64,000 bases of DNA from Juglans regia (lineage: Eukaryota; Streptophyta; Magnoliopsida; Fagales; Juglandaceae): positions 28,744,724 through 28,808,723 of the forward strand of contig NC_049908.1 of assembly GCF_001411555.2 (NCBI RefSeq), written 5' to 3'. Shown in pieces: positions 14,191 through 30,573 of the stretch. The notes under the pieces are model-generated. The model made no database searches and was not told where the DNA came from. It saw only the letters and a list, made by a program, of their open reading frames with translations. A program made the position numbers and the translations under genes. Position 1 is the first letter of the stretch. Each line of letters starts with the position of its first letter.

Positions 14191-15120
14191 CTAATCCTGA
14201 TAAGAGAGATCAAAACGATGATAGCACTTAAGCGCATGATGACCCGGTTTGAGGCATACCTGACAAATGAAAGAGTTATACGCTCCCTGATCACGGTTGG
14301 TAGAATGGCCACCTCGACCTTTGCCACGATAGTTACTACCACGACCTCGGTTAGAGGGTTGATAGGTTGTACCAGGGCAAGATTGGAAAAGAGGAGCTTG
14401 TTTGGTGGCCATATTCACTGATGCAACGACCTGAATGGTGTCATGATGCTGATTAATCCTTGACCCAGCAATTAGAAGCAGTGAATAAAGCTCCTCCAAT
14501 GTGACAGCATCAGAACGAGAGGTAATTGTAGAGGCCAAGGAGTCATATTCTTGACCAAGACTAGCAAGAACATAAGTGAGAATTTCATCAGACTTGAGGG
14601 GTTGTCCAGCAAGTGCAAGTTCACCAGCCATGCGTTTGATGGAAAGAAAATAATCCTTGGCAGACATAGCTTCTTTACGTGCAGTCGCAAGCTGAGTGCA
14701 AAGTTGAACAAATTTAGCACGAGAAATGGAAGAAAAATTTCATTCAAGTCCAAGCCATACATCACGAGAGGTGGTATATGACATGACTTGAGAGAGAACA
14801 TCCTCAGTAAGAGAAGTATTGATGGTGGCAAGGATTAAAGAATCCTGACGAAGCCAATGGTCATATTGAGGATTGGGTATTTTAGTAATGGCACCTGAGG
14901 TGGGATCAAGGGCATCTATCTGTTGTGGAGGGGGTTGGATAGTGCCATTGAGATAGCCAAAGACAGCTTGACCATGGAAATATGGTAGGGCCTGAGCTTT
15001 CCAAACCGGATAATTAGAATGGTTTAGTTTGACACTAACAACAAGAGGTAAATTTGAGAGAGAGGGAATAGGGGGAGGGGAAGTTGTGGTTTGAAAGGTA
15101 GATGAGGAAGAGGGGGCCAT
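14191..15120 (-). pseudogene. Copia gag polyprotein, interrupted
   Basis: An N-terminal frame (14740-15120) gives the gag N-terminal region LNHSNYPVWKAQ with YDHWLRQDSLI. A stop at 14740 breaks it from a second piece (14191-14667) carrying the UBN2-type capsid region and a CCHC zinc knuckle CQVCLKPGHHALKC. The Gly/Arg-rich spacer before the knuckle is typical. The internal stop means no intact Gag can be made. Confidence 0.88.
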
Positions 15121-15184
15121 CAGATATTAAAAAGAAAAGAAAAGGAGGATCAGACGTTGGTCTTTTTCTGGCTAATTGATACCA

Positions 15185-15378
15185 TGTAGAATAGTGCTCT
15201 GTTTTGGAAATCCTTGATTACTTCATTGTGAATCACAAAGAATTTAAATAGAGTTCAGATGAGCTCGTTCTGTTACAAAATAACAACTCTTAACTAAGCA
15301 GCCTATACATCATCTGACTTGAATTCAAAAATAGATTACATGCCTAACTAATTGATTTTGCATATAAGAGTTTTATTG
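15185..15378 (-). repeat. 5' LTR of the copia element, outer end truncated
   Basis: It aligns base-for-base with 11111-11304. The counterpart of 11305-11364 is missing and is replaced by LINE endonuclease sequence. The inner end CTACA is followed directly by TGGTATC, the tRNA primer site. Confidence 0.8.
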
Positions 15379-15735
15379 TGAGGAGACCTCTCCCCCCTAA
15401 CATCTTGTCTCCATCCTCCCTCAATCACCTTCTCACACTCTTCTTCTAAGACCCAACTGGCCTCATACTTAAAATTCCTCCAGCCTTGTGGCCTAACTCT
15501 TTCTACAAGAAACCCCTCAAGTAAGACAGGCTTATGGTTTGAACTTTTTGTTGCCATTTTCTCCACACTCACTCCCTTATACTCTTCAATCCAGCTTTTG
15601 TTTGCTACCACCCTATCAAGCCTTTCCTTGGTCAAAGTTCCATCCCCCTGTCTATTGCTCCTCGTGAATTTATCTCATTTCCATCCAAGATCATATAACT
15701 TTCCCTCAGCTAAGTCGCCCACACATTTCTTCAAT
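15379..15735 (-). pseudogene. LINE endonuclease fragment
   Basis: The minus strand encodes LTKERLDRVVANKSW and GWRNFKYEASW, characteristic of the apurinic-type endonuclease of plant L1 LINEs. A stop interrupts the preceding LGWK*DKFTRSN. It is cut on its left side by the copia 5' LTR and on its right meets an oppositely oriented LINE 3' segment. Confidence 0.8.
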
Positions 15736-16456
15736 GGGTAGGCAGAACAAAAATAGTCATCATAAGTGGGAAAAACCAGAAAAAGATGTTATTAAGGCAA
15801 ACTGGGATGCCTCTCTCAACAAACAAGACAAGATAATGGGGATTGGGGTCATAATACGAGATGAGAAGGCAAGGTGATGGCTGCTGCTTGTGATAAGAAA
15901 TCATTTGTTACTCAACCTGACTTGGCAGAATGCTTGGCACTATGGTATACTTTGAATCTGTGCAGGGAGTTGGGGTGTGGGAAGTTAACTGTGGAAGGGG
16001 ATGCTCTAGTAATTATAAAAGCTGTTAATAGTAAAGTGGAGGATATGTCTTTCATGGGACACATCATCGAAGATGACTTGAGATGAACTGAGATGAGTTG
16101 AGATGGATTGTGAATAGTAATGAGATGAATTGTGAATAGTAGTGAGATTTGTGAGTTAAAGTTGCTGAATAGTAATGAATAGTAGTGAGATGAATTGAGA
16201 TGAGCTGAGATGACTAGTGAATCCAAACTGTGCCTAAATGAATACTTGGATGAAACCCAGACTGGTCTGTAAAATACACTCATAGAAGTAGTAATGAGAT
16301 AGCACATGTTAGCTAAGGAAGCTCTAAGGTCAAAACCAAACTTGGTTTGGCTCGAGGAAGGGCCTGAGTTTATTTACTCTCTTTTGTCAAGAGAAATGTA
16401 ATGTAATACTGAAATGAATGGATAAAAGTTTACAAGGTTTATTTAAAAAAAAAAAA
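15736..16456 (+). pseudogene. LINE 3' segment with RNase H-like domain and poly(A)
   Basis: The plus strand encodes ANWDASLNKQDK and GVIIRDEKAR, then TQPDLAECLALWYTL and VEGDALVIIKAV, the RNase H domain at the C terminus of many plant LINEs. A frame disruption lies near 15870. After an inserted MITE (16081-16241) the reading resumes as SSNEIAHMLAKEAL and LEEGPEFIYSLL. A 3' UTR and poly(A) run at 16445-16456 close it. Confidence 0.82.
16081..16241 (+). mobile_element. Tourist-like MITE nested in the LINE
   Basis: It is an array of GAGATGA/GTGAATAGTA units typical of the window's main MITE family, with right end GAATCCAAACTGTGCC followed by TAA. It splits the LINE RNase H frame, so it inserted later than the LINE. 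The left border is uncertain because the terminal GTTTGGATTC is not visible there. Confidence 0.7.
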
Positions 16457-17000
16457 GGAGACCCGAATCACTTACAAGCAAAGAGTACTGTTATGACTTT
16501 TGAATTCGAGACTTAAAAAATATGAATAGTATAATTTTTTTTATGTATTTTTTTAATTATTATAAATATTTTTTAAAAAAATAAAAATATATACAATATT
16601 ATTAAAAAATATTTTCTTAATCATTCAATAAAAAAAAATTCATTCGAAATATTTTTTTAATACCAAATTCGGGACCCAAAATATTTCAAATAGGCAAAAG
16701 ACATGCAGAATTGAGCGGCTTTCAGTGTGCTGTCTAATCTCAACTAAACAAAAGTCTTGTGTTTAATTTTTTATATATATATTAATTATTATTATAAAAT
16801 GTCATGTTATTAAAACTGATTGTAAAAAATATTAATTTTAATATAATATCTTATTATAATAAGAAGAAAGTATTACAGAAAATTATCTAAAAATTAGTTA
16901 GAAAATTACCACTAAATATATTTATTCATCTGGAGAAAAACAAAACGTATCCCACCAGATCTGAGCCATACGACGTCGTCTGGATTTTGCATCCGAATGT
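16457..17000. other. AT-rich spacer upstream of RECQSIM
   Basis: Very AT-rich DNA with poly(A/T) runs and short inverted stretches. I see no gene or clear element. The sequence turns GC-richer near 16960-17130, which I take as the RECQSIM promoter and leader. Confidence 0.5.
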
Positions 17001-17104
17001 AATGAAAAGATGTGAAATATTTTTTGCCCGTATGTGAACCATCCTGCCCTGCGAAGTGCGAACTCTCAGAAATTTCTCCCGAATTCAAAGTTTCTCACCG
17101 TCTG

Positions 17105-17112
17105 GCGGGAAA
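17105..17112 (-). promoter_or_regulatory. E2F-type site TTTCCCGC
   Basis: Reading GCGGGAAA on the plus strand and TTTCCCGC on the minus strand, this matches the plant E2F consensus TTTSSCGC exactly. It lies in the GC-richer leader or promoter zone of the RECQSIM gene. E2F control would fit S-phase expression of a DNA helicase; that role is inferred. Confidence 0.5.
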
Positions 17113-17585
17113 TGCATCTAATAGGTCAGAACTCTCTCTCTCTCTGGGGTGTGTTTCAGGTTTTCTGATTATATTTTTCATTGTAATAATTTCGCCATTT
17201 AATTTTGTCTTTTTTATCTGATGTTGCTTCTCGATGATCTTCTGTATTTGCTCTCTCTTGTCATGGTCCTGTAAATTAATATTATAACGTTTGATTAATT
17301 GGAATCGGAATAGAACATTTGTTTTTTCAAAAGATGCATTATTTGGTCGCTGCGACAATGGAGAGGAAAAGGTTTTATACAACGAAAACCAACCGAGTGT
17401 TTTTATGTAGGAGTTTGCATTCACACTTTTGGGGCTGTCGGACAGGAGAATTTCTCCTTAAACTATCCGAATTACACGTGTGGAAACTTCTTTACGAGAG
17501 CTTGTGTACTCCCCGGATTTCTTAAGACTTTGTTCCGCGCACTTAGTGCCAATAAAAAGACATGTAGGGGTTTGCATTGGTTATT

Positions 17586-17690
17586 TGATTTTTTTTTTTA
17601 TAAGAAACTTTATTGATCAACTGAAACTAGGCGAAGCCCATGTACACAGGAATTATACAAAAGAGATACCTAGGTACATTCTAGAAAGCT
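17586..17690 (-). mobile_element. LINE 3'-end fragment
   Basis: Read on the minus strand it ends GTACATGGGCTTCGCC...AATAAAGTTTCTTAT followed by poly(A). This matches the 3' UTR pattern of the LINE copies at 17994-18631 and 61982-62714 (GTATACTT...TTGGGCTATGCC...AATAAATTTCTTA). Only about 100 bases are present, so it is strongly 5'-truncated. No clean target duplication was found. Confidence 0.65.
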
Positions 17691-17974
17691 GAAAAGAAAA
17701 CAAATAATTTGAGTTTTATAGTTTGTTGAGTTGTATTAAAGAAGACTTTTGCTGACTCTCCGTTAGGTTGCTTATAGAGTCACGGAAAAAAGAACTTATG
17801 TCTTTGTTTCTTTTTATTGATATAATTCTTAGAGCAAATGAAAGAAAAAACCTTGACTGTGCAAAGAATGGATTGTGCTTGGTTAATGCTTTTATGCCTT
17901 TTTCCCCCAGTGAGATCACTTGCCCCTTAAGTCTTTAGCAATGAGTTTTGGATACTGATTTGTCCCTCTGCCTC

Positions 17975-18650
17975 ATTTAGGGTTAGATTTACAAGGTTTT
18001 GGTGTCACAGCCTTCTACTGATTTTTTTCCTTGGAAATATATTTGGAGATGCAAAGTGCCATTTAAGGTCCCTTTATTCGGGTGGTTGGCTTCTCGTGGG
18101 AAAATCCTTACTATTTATAAGCTGCGAAAGCGCGGTATCGTAGTAACAAATTGGTGCTTTATGTGCAAAAGGTGTGGAAAATCGGCGGATCATCTCCTCC
18201 TTCATTGTAAAGTGTTGAGGGCTTTGTGGGATGAGGTCTTTGCCAAGCTTGGCATTGCTTGGGTGATGCCTAAGAGTGTGGTGAATCTTTTGGCCTATTG
18301 GAGAGGGATTCAAGGAAAGCATCAAATAGCGGTTGTTTGGAAGATGGTTCCTCTTTGCTTTATGTGGTGTTTTTGGAATGAGAGGAATGATCACTGTTTT
18401 GACAATAGAGAACGCTCGGTGGATGGGATTAGAGCTTTCTTTTTTCATTCTTTGTTGCTTTGGGCTTCTGTTTTTGTAATGGATGGGTTTAGTCCCAATG
18501 ACTTTCATGCTGTTTTTCAGCTTTAGCTTGTAATTAGGTGTTTTCTCGTGTATGCTTCCCGTGTACTTGGGCTATGCCTGATTACATGGTTTCAATAAAT
18601 TTCTTACTTAAAAAAAAAAAAAAAAAAAAAGATTTAGGGTTAGATTTACA
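17975..18650 (+). mobile_element. 5'-truncated LINE with 19-bp target duplication
   Basis: Body 17994-18631 is flanked by perfect copies of atttagggttagatttaca at 17975-17993 and 18632-18650, and it ends in a run of about 22 A. It encodes the zf-RVT region found at the 3' end of plant LINE ORF2: WRCKVPFKV, CFMCKRCGKSADHLLLHC and FWNERNDHCF. The frame 17999-18526 is open to its normal stop. The perfect duplication, uninterrupted frame and long A-tail point to a fairly young insertion. It lies in what I infer to be the 5' UTR intron of RECQSIM, in sense orientation. Confidence 0.92.
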
Positions 18651-19159
18651 TTAATAATTTAGTAGGACTGGGTTTCCCTTTTTTCTTTCATTTGAAATTA
18701 GTTTTAGGCTGTGATTAATGTTTATTTATTCATTTTTATGAAATTTATCTTCAATTTTAATTCCCTGCTTATTAGGTGTTTGATGTTTTATCTTTGATAC
18801 TCTCCGAAACAATCCTCTCATTGTTGCGTTTTATTACTTTTTTTTCCCCTTCCTGTAATTTTTGATAATTTATGTTTAGCCACGACTTTTTAATTCCCCC
18901 AATTTATCTCTTTGAGGACAAAGACTAAGACAGTGTTGCTTTTGGGAAAAATTGTGAATGAATAGTTCTCTGCATAGGAGTTTGTCTTGTCTTATTTTCA
19001 TATAAAGACATTTGATTTAAGGTTTCATATGTTAGAGTTTGTATATGTAGCTGCATGGACATCACAGGAGATTGATCCTTTTTCAATTATACATCTTTGT
19101 TCTTGTTGTAACCTTGACTTTTTGGTATCTAATTTTTCCTCAGATAACACTTTCATATA

Positions 19160-26309
<7,150 letters not shown>

Positions 26310-27603
26310 TCAAGGTGCCATTGAATCTGATAGCGTAAACATATATTGAAGTTTCGATTGGGTTGTTTTGATCTTCAATATCAGTTATTAAATTTTTGAA
26401 AGGTCTTGGGTTTCAAATCCAAGACCTCTATTTTTGGAGGCTGTGGGTTTGTGTCAATCAAGCTACATGCCTTCGATGGAATTAGAGAAGTTAATTTCGA
26501 GAATTTGTAGCAGTAAAGCAAGAACTTGTGTAGTAGAATTGGAGTGGAGGTGGAATGAGGATGGATTTACAAATCATTGTCTGTCAGGTCGATAACATTT
26601 TGCTTTGCCATCGAATGCATGAACTCAAACTGACAACCTCAATTGCAATCTCACGCATTGGAAAATCCAATTAGAACTAAATGGAGGAAACTTGAAGGAC
26701 AGAATGAGATTGATTGAGATGTAGAATTGGCGTAATGTACTCATTAATATCCATATGTGAATTACTTTATTTTCCTTTTATTCTTGGTACATGCAAAGCA
26801 ATTCTCCTTCTAATTTATGAGGAACTAAATTAGTTTTACTACACGAGTCAATGTGTTCACACATCATCACTTGTAGTGGGACTCACTATAACTTAAAAAA
26901 AAAATAAAAAATAAAAAAATCAATTATTTTTTAGCATAAGTGATGTAAAAAGTTTTCATATCAAATGATATGTTGAGTGTGCATAAAATTTTAGTTATAA
27001 ATAAATTTTATTAAAATAAACCTGCAAACTGATGTGCGTCAAATTGTAAAGTTACTATTGTAAAATAGATATAACATATTATATGAATCTATATCAATTT
27101 GTGAGTTTACTATTGTGAAATTTTTTTGTCGCTGTAGCAGTTCCCATAAAATAAAACTTATAAATAAATTTTATCAAAGTGAATATATAAGAGAAAATAA
27201 ACCAGCAATTCCTTTGTAGTTATTGCAGCAGGTCTTTGTGTAAATCATTGGTATCTTATGCATTCAAAATATATGTCATGGCAAGAGAGCGATCCCAAGT
27301 ATCATTTAACAAGAGATACACGAACAGATCAAATATATTCGATGACACTTGTCATTCTTTTTGGGATTCTTTTTCTTATTTTATTGCATATTTCTTGAAT
27401 GCAACGCTCAAAACATTCTTTCATTGAATTTCCACAACAATTATCACTATTTTCATTTTTCTTTAAAGAATTTTCTCAATTATTTCAATAAAATATTCCA
27501 TTAGTGGAAAGAGAGAAGAGAACTTAGAATAGAGTCGGTAGATGATGAATTTAGGAGATAAAAATATATTATATTATAAACTTCAAGTAAATTATCAACA
27601 TAA
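26310..27603. other. RECQSIM 3' flank
   Basis: It probably begins with the RECQSIM 3' UTR. An AT-rich MITE-like tract (about 26880-27180) has repeated ATAAATTTTATxAAA units and a GTGAGTTTACTATTGT end resembling 40905-41060. I see no coding potential beyond short chance frames. Confidence 0.5.
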
Positions 27604-27674
27604 GCGCATCTAGTGTAGTGGTATCATAGTACCCTCCCACGGTACTGACCGGGGTTCGATTCCCCGGATGCGCA
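27604..27674 (+). tRNA. tRNA-Gly(CCC)
   Basis: A 71-nt cloverleaf: acceptor stem GCGCATC pairs with GATGCGC and the discriminator is A. The anticodon stem GTACC/GGTAC encloses loop CTCCCAC with anticodon CCC. The T arm CCGGGGTTCGATTCCCCGG is standard and gives the B box GGTTCGATTCC; the A box is TAGTGTAGTGG. No intron is present. A TTTTT pol III terminator follows at 27676-27680. CCA is not encoded, as expected for a nuclear gene. Confidence 0.95.
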
Positions 27675-27675
27675 G

Positions 27676-27680
27676 TTTTT
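27676..27680 (+). terminator. RNA polymerase III T-run terminator
   Basis: Five T residues begin one base after the discriminator region of tRNA-Gly, the usual pol III stop signal. Confidence 0.8.
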
Positions 27681-27900
27681 ATATTTATATATTTTTTTTA
27701 CTATCATTATTTTTCATTTATTTCTCACTACTATTTTATATTTTATTATTATTCACATAATATTTCAAAATATCTCTCTAACTAAACCAACCTTAGCTAT
27801 AGTCGCCTCTTTTACCTATTTTTCTTTCCTTGTGTATGTCTGTCTAACTTGAAAAATATGGCAATTTGAAATAGTTTATAACTAGCAGTGAGATGATTAA

Positions 27901-28077
27901 GGTTGCGTTTGGTTAGTAAACTACTCTCAACTCATCTCAACTCATCATTACAACTTTTTCAAATTCCAATACAAAATATAATAAACAATTCAACTTTTTC
28001 AAATATCAAAATAATAATAATATTTTATCAATATTTTATCAACTCAACTCAATTCACTTCAACATCCAAACTCACCC
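27901..28077. mobile_element. Tourist-like MITE, complete copy
   Basis: A 177-bp element flanked by TAA at 27898-27900 and 28078-28080. It starts GGTTGCGTTTGG and ends CCAAACTCACCC, and the interior has CTCAACTCATCTCAACTC and AATAATAATATTTTATC. The 3-bp TAA duplication and terminal inverted repeats match PIF/Harbinger (Tourist) MITEs. It is non-coding. Confidence 0.75.
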
Positions 28078-28080
28078 TAA

Positions 28081-29400
28081 GATCTTTTATGGAGTTTTGG
28101 AAAATAAGAGATAAAAAGTTGAATAAAAATTTTATAAAATTAAAATATTATTCTATATAGTTTTTTAATATTAGTTTTGTTTTAAAATTTAAAGAATTTG
28201 AATTATTTTTTGTATTTTGTTTATAATGATTAGGTAATGATTAGATAAAAAGTTTAAAATTTCAAATTTCAAATTGTCTGTATTTGAGTGATGTTTAGAT
28301 ATTGAAATTAAATGAGATGGATTGAGACCATTTCAACATCCAAACGGGCCTCAGTTAAATCTGTTCACTCTCGCTCGTGTGGTTAATACCTTAAAGCATT
28401 GACATTGGTATAGTTAAATGCAAGTGCAAAATCATATGTTTTTGAGGTTGTCTTTGTCATTTAAGAAAAACTCTCATATTGAATTATGCATCTTTTAACC
28501 ATTATTATTTTGTTATTATTATTATTTTTCTTAAATTTTATTTTTAATATATTTTGCAATTAAACCCATCTTAACTCATATAAACTCATCATTATATTTT
28601 TTTTTTCAAATTTCAATTCAAAATATAATAAACAATTCAACTTTTTCAAATTCTAAAATAATAATAATATTATAATAAGATTTTATCATCTCAACTCAAC
28701 TCAATTCAACATCCAAACGCAGGCTAAAACCAAAGATCTACAAATATACACCAAATGTGTTGTTTTAAAATTGAATATAAACAAATATACACCGATCTCA
28801 TCAATAAATGATAACAGTGCTGCCAACACCAATTTCATCAACTTAATACAAATTACATGAATCAAAATTAACTTAATACAAATTTCATGTATCAAAATCA
28901 ATGCCATTCCATTATATGAATACAAATTAAAAAATTCCATCAATTAATCAAAGAGCAAACAACAACCAGCAACCACATACCCCACCAGCAATTCCAACAA
29001 GTCCAGTATCATAAAAAGCCAAGAAATCCAATACAAAAAATAAAACCTAGCTGATCTATCGGTTCAAGGACGCAAGGTGCCCTTGCTCATCTATGAGAGG
29101 TTCCGAACCACATCAGCGCCAGAACATACAGCTGGAGAAAGGCATTTCATAGAGTTTGTTTTATTTTCTCTATGAAATTGAGATTTCCTATAGTAGTCAA
29201 AAACAATTACAAAATACTCGCATTACATGAATGTACCAGTAAGTTTACCGCCAATCAAAATAAATTACAATCAAACATATAACTATGTACGAGATATGAT
29301 TTTATTAAAATTTGCATATGGTTAATCCAATACAAGTGAAAAAATTAAAATTATTAGCTAAATATGTATTTATATTTGCATTTTGCTATACTAATGCTAA
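28081..29400. other. MITE-rich spacer
   Basis: Further pieces of the main MITE family lie at about 28230-28350 (ends CCAAACGGGCC) and 28548-28724 (ends CCAAACGCAGGC plus TAA). A half-copy resembling the 55977-56384 Harbinger MITE begins near 28395 (GCATTGACATTGG). A direct repeat of CTTAATACAAAT..CATG..TCAAAAT lies near 28843-28900. No gene is seen. Confidence 0.55.
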
Positions 29401-29437
29401 TGGTTGTCACTTGTGAGGGTTACCAAGCTCAGAGCTA

Positions 29438-29454
29438 CGACGGATTGCCAGCGT
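29438..29454 (+). promoter_or_regulatory. Histone type-I-like element, copy 1
   Basis: CGACGGATTGCCAGCGT is a diverged copy of the GGATCGCCAACGTGG element at 29636-29654, upstream of the H2A.W gene. Confidence 0.5.
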
Positions 29455-29489
29455 ATAAGAGACGACGCCATTGGCCGAAACCAATACCT

Positions 29490-29508
29490 CATGGATGCCC
29501 AACGTGAC
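29490..29508 (+). promoter_or_regulatory. Histone type-I-like element, copy 2
   Basis: CATGGATGCCCAACGTGAC keeps the GGAT core and the ACGTGA hexamer part but is otherwise diverged. CCAAT-type motifs flank it (ATTGG at 29469-29473, CCAAT at 29481-29485). Confidence 0.45.
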
Positions 29509-29552
29509 TTACTTAAGGCCGTTAGATCAACATCCATGCGAGGGGGGAAATC

Positions 29553-29571
29553 TACGGATCGCCAGCGTGTC
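29553..29571 (+). promoter_or_regulatory. Histone type-I-like element, copy 3
   Basis: TACGGATCGCCAGCGTGTC keeps the octamer part CGGATCG followed by the CGTG core. Confidence 0.6.
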
Positions 29572-29635
29572 ACACTTCTTAGGCGGCAGTCTCACTGACA
29601 CACCGGTCATCTTGTGAGAATCTTTAGGACCATAA

Positions 29636-29654
29636 CACGGATCGCCAACGTGGC
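29636..29654 (+). promoter_or_regulatory. Histone type-I element, copy 4 (best match)
   Basis: CACGGATCGCCAACGTGGC closely follows the reverse complement of the plant histone type I element (octamer CGCGGATC next to hexamer ACGTGG/ACGTCA). It lies about 50 bp upstream of the TATA box of the H2A.W gene, a normal position for S-phase histone promoter control. Confidence 0.7.
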
Positions 29655-29701
29655 AACATGTAGCCGTCCGATCGAAGTCAGGATAGCTCTTCACCCATCA
29701 G

Positions 29702-29708
29702 TATAAAT
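29702..29708 (+). promoter_or_regulatory. TATA box of H2A.W
   Basis: TATAAAT lies about 125 bp before the ATG, leaving room for a leader of roughly 100 nt. Confidence 0.7.
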
Positions 29709-29832
29709 TAAATGCCGCCTTCGGTTCCTTGAAAATTCACTTCAAATTCGAAAGAGCGCTTTAAGATTCATACCTCATTCTGCCTAAAAACCGGATCGTT
29801 TTAGTTCACAGAGGTCGTAGATTTTCTCTCCA

Positions 29833-30573
29833 ATGGAGGCCGCGAAGACAACGACTAGGGGAGCGGGAGGAAGAAGGGGTGGTGACAGGAAGAAGTCGGT
29901 GTCGAAGTCGATCAAGGCAGGGCTCCAGTTCCCCGTGGGTCGGATCGCTCGGTATTTGAAGAAGGGTCGCTACGCCCAAAGAACGGGCACAGGGGCTCCG
30001 ATCTACCTCGCTGCAGTCCTTGAATATCTTGCCGCTGAGGTACTTCCGGATCCTACCAAGCTCTTTAGCCCCTTTCTCTCTATGGTGCCATGTATCTCGA
30101 TTGACCATTCCCTGTGTTTGGCTGTTGAAAACTTGGGAAAATTAGATAATGGCGTTTTGTTTTTTTTATTTGCTCTTTGTTTGGTGAAAACGTAAATGTG
30201 AGGAATCTGAAAGTTTAAATTTCAGATCCAGGTTATTTTGGTTGCCAAAACTCTTAGATTCGCAACCTAGCCCCATTTGTTTGCAATGTATTTTCTCGGA
30301 ATCTTCTATTTTTGATGGTTCTAAAAGAATGCCTGGGATGAAATTCAGGTGCTGGAATTGGCAGGGAACGCAGCACGTGATAACAAGAAAAACAGGATCA
30401 ATCCGAGGCACGTGCTTTTGGCTGTGAGGAACGACGAGGAACTTGGGAAACTACTTCAAGGCGTCACCATTGCCAACGGCGGAGTTCTGCCAAACATCAA
30501 CCCAGTATTGCTACCAAAGAAAACAGCTACTTCCGAATCCGAGAAGGTCTCCAAGTCTCCCAAGAAAGCCTAA
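29833..30573 (+). CDS. Histone H2A.W variant
   Basis: Two exons, 29833-30039 and 30349-30573, give 143 residues; the intron sits after AAE, the usual plant H2A position. The histone fold is complete ([77 protein letters not shown] in successive pieces). The extended C-terminal tail ends in KSPKKA, and this SPKK-type minor-groove motif defines the plant H2A.W class. H2A.W sits in nucleosomes of constitutive heterochromatin and promotes fibre condensation, partly shielding linker DNA. Upstream type-I elements and a TATA box suggest replication-linked transcription. The start ATG is the first in the transcript region and gives the expected N terminus with [11 protein letters not shown]. Confidence 0.95.

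Larger units (their letters stand above)
11111..15378 (-). mobile_element. Degenerate Ty1/copia LTR retrotransposon
   Basis: The element reads on the minus strand, convergent with the formin gene and starting 180 bp after its stop. The 3' LTR is 11111-11364 and begins and ends with TGTAG/CTACA. The 5' LTR is 15185-15378 and lacks its outer 60 bases or so. A TGGTATCAATTAG primer-binding site resembling initiator Met-tRNA abuts the 5' LTR, and a GCGGGGGCG purine tract abuts the 3' LTR. Order gag, integrase, RT, RNase H is that of Copia. Internal frames are broken by stops and shifts, so it is non-autonomous. Over the shared 194 bases the LTRs differ at about 10 positions, mostly C/T, suggesting moderate age. 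Confidence 0.93.

Noticed and set aside
30040..30195. Extension of H2A exon 1 past the donor
   Set aside because: It reads through the intron; joining at 30039/30349 restores a perfect H2A fold.
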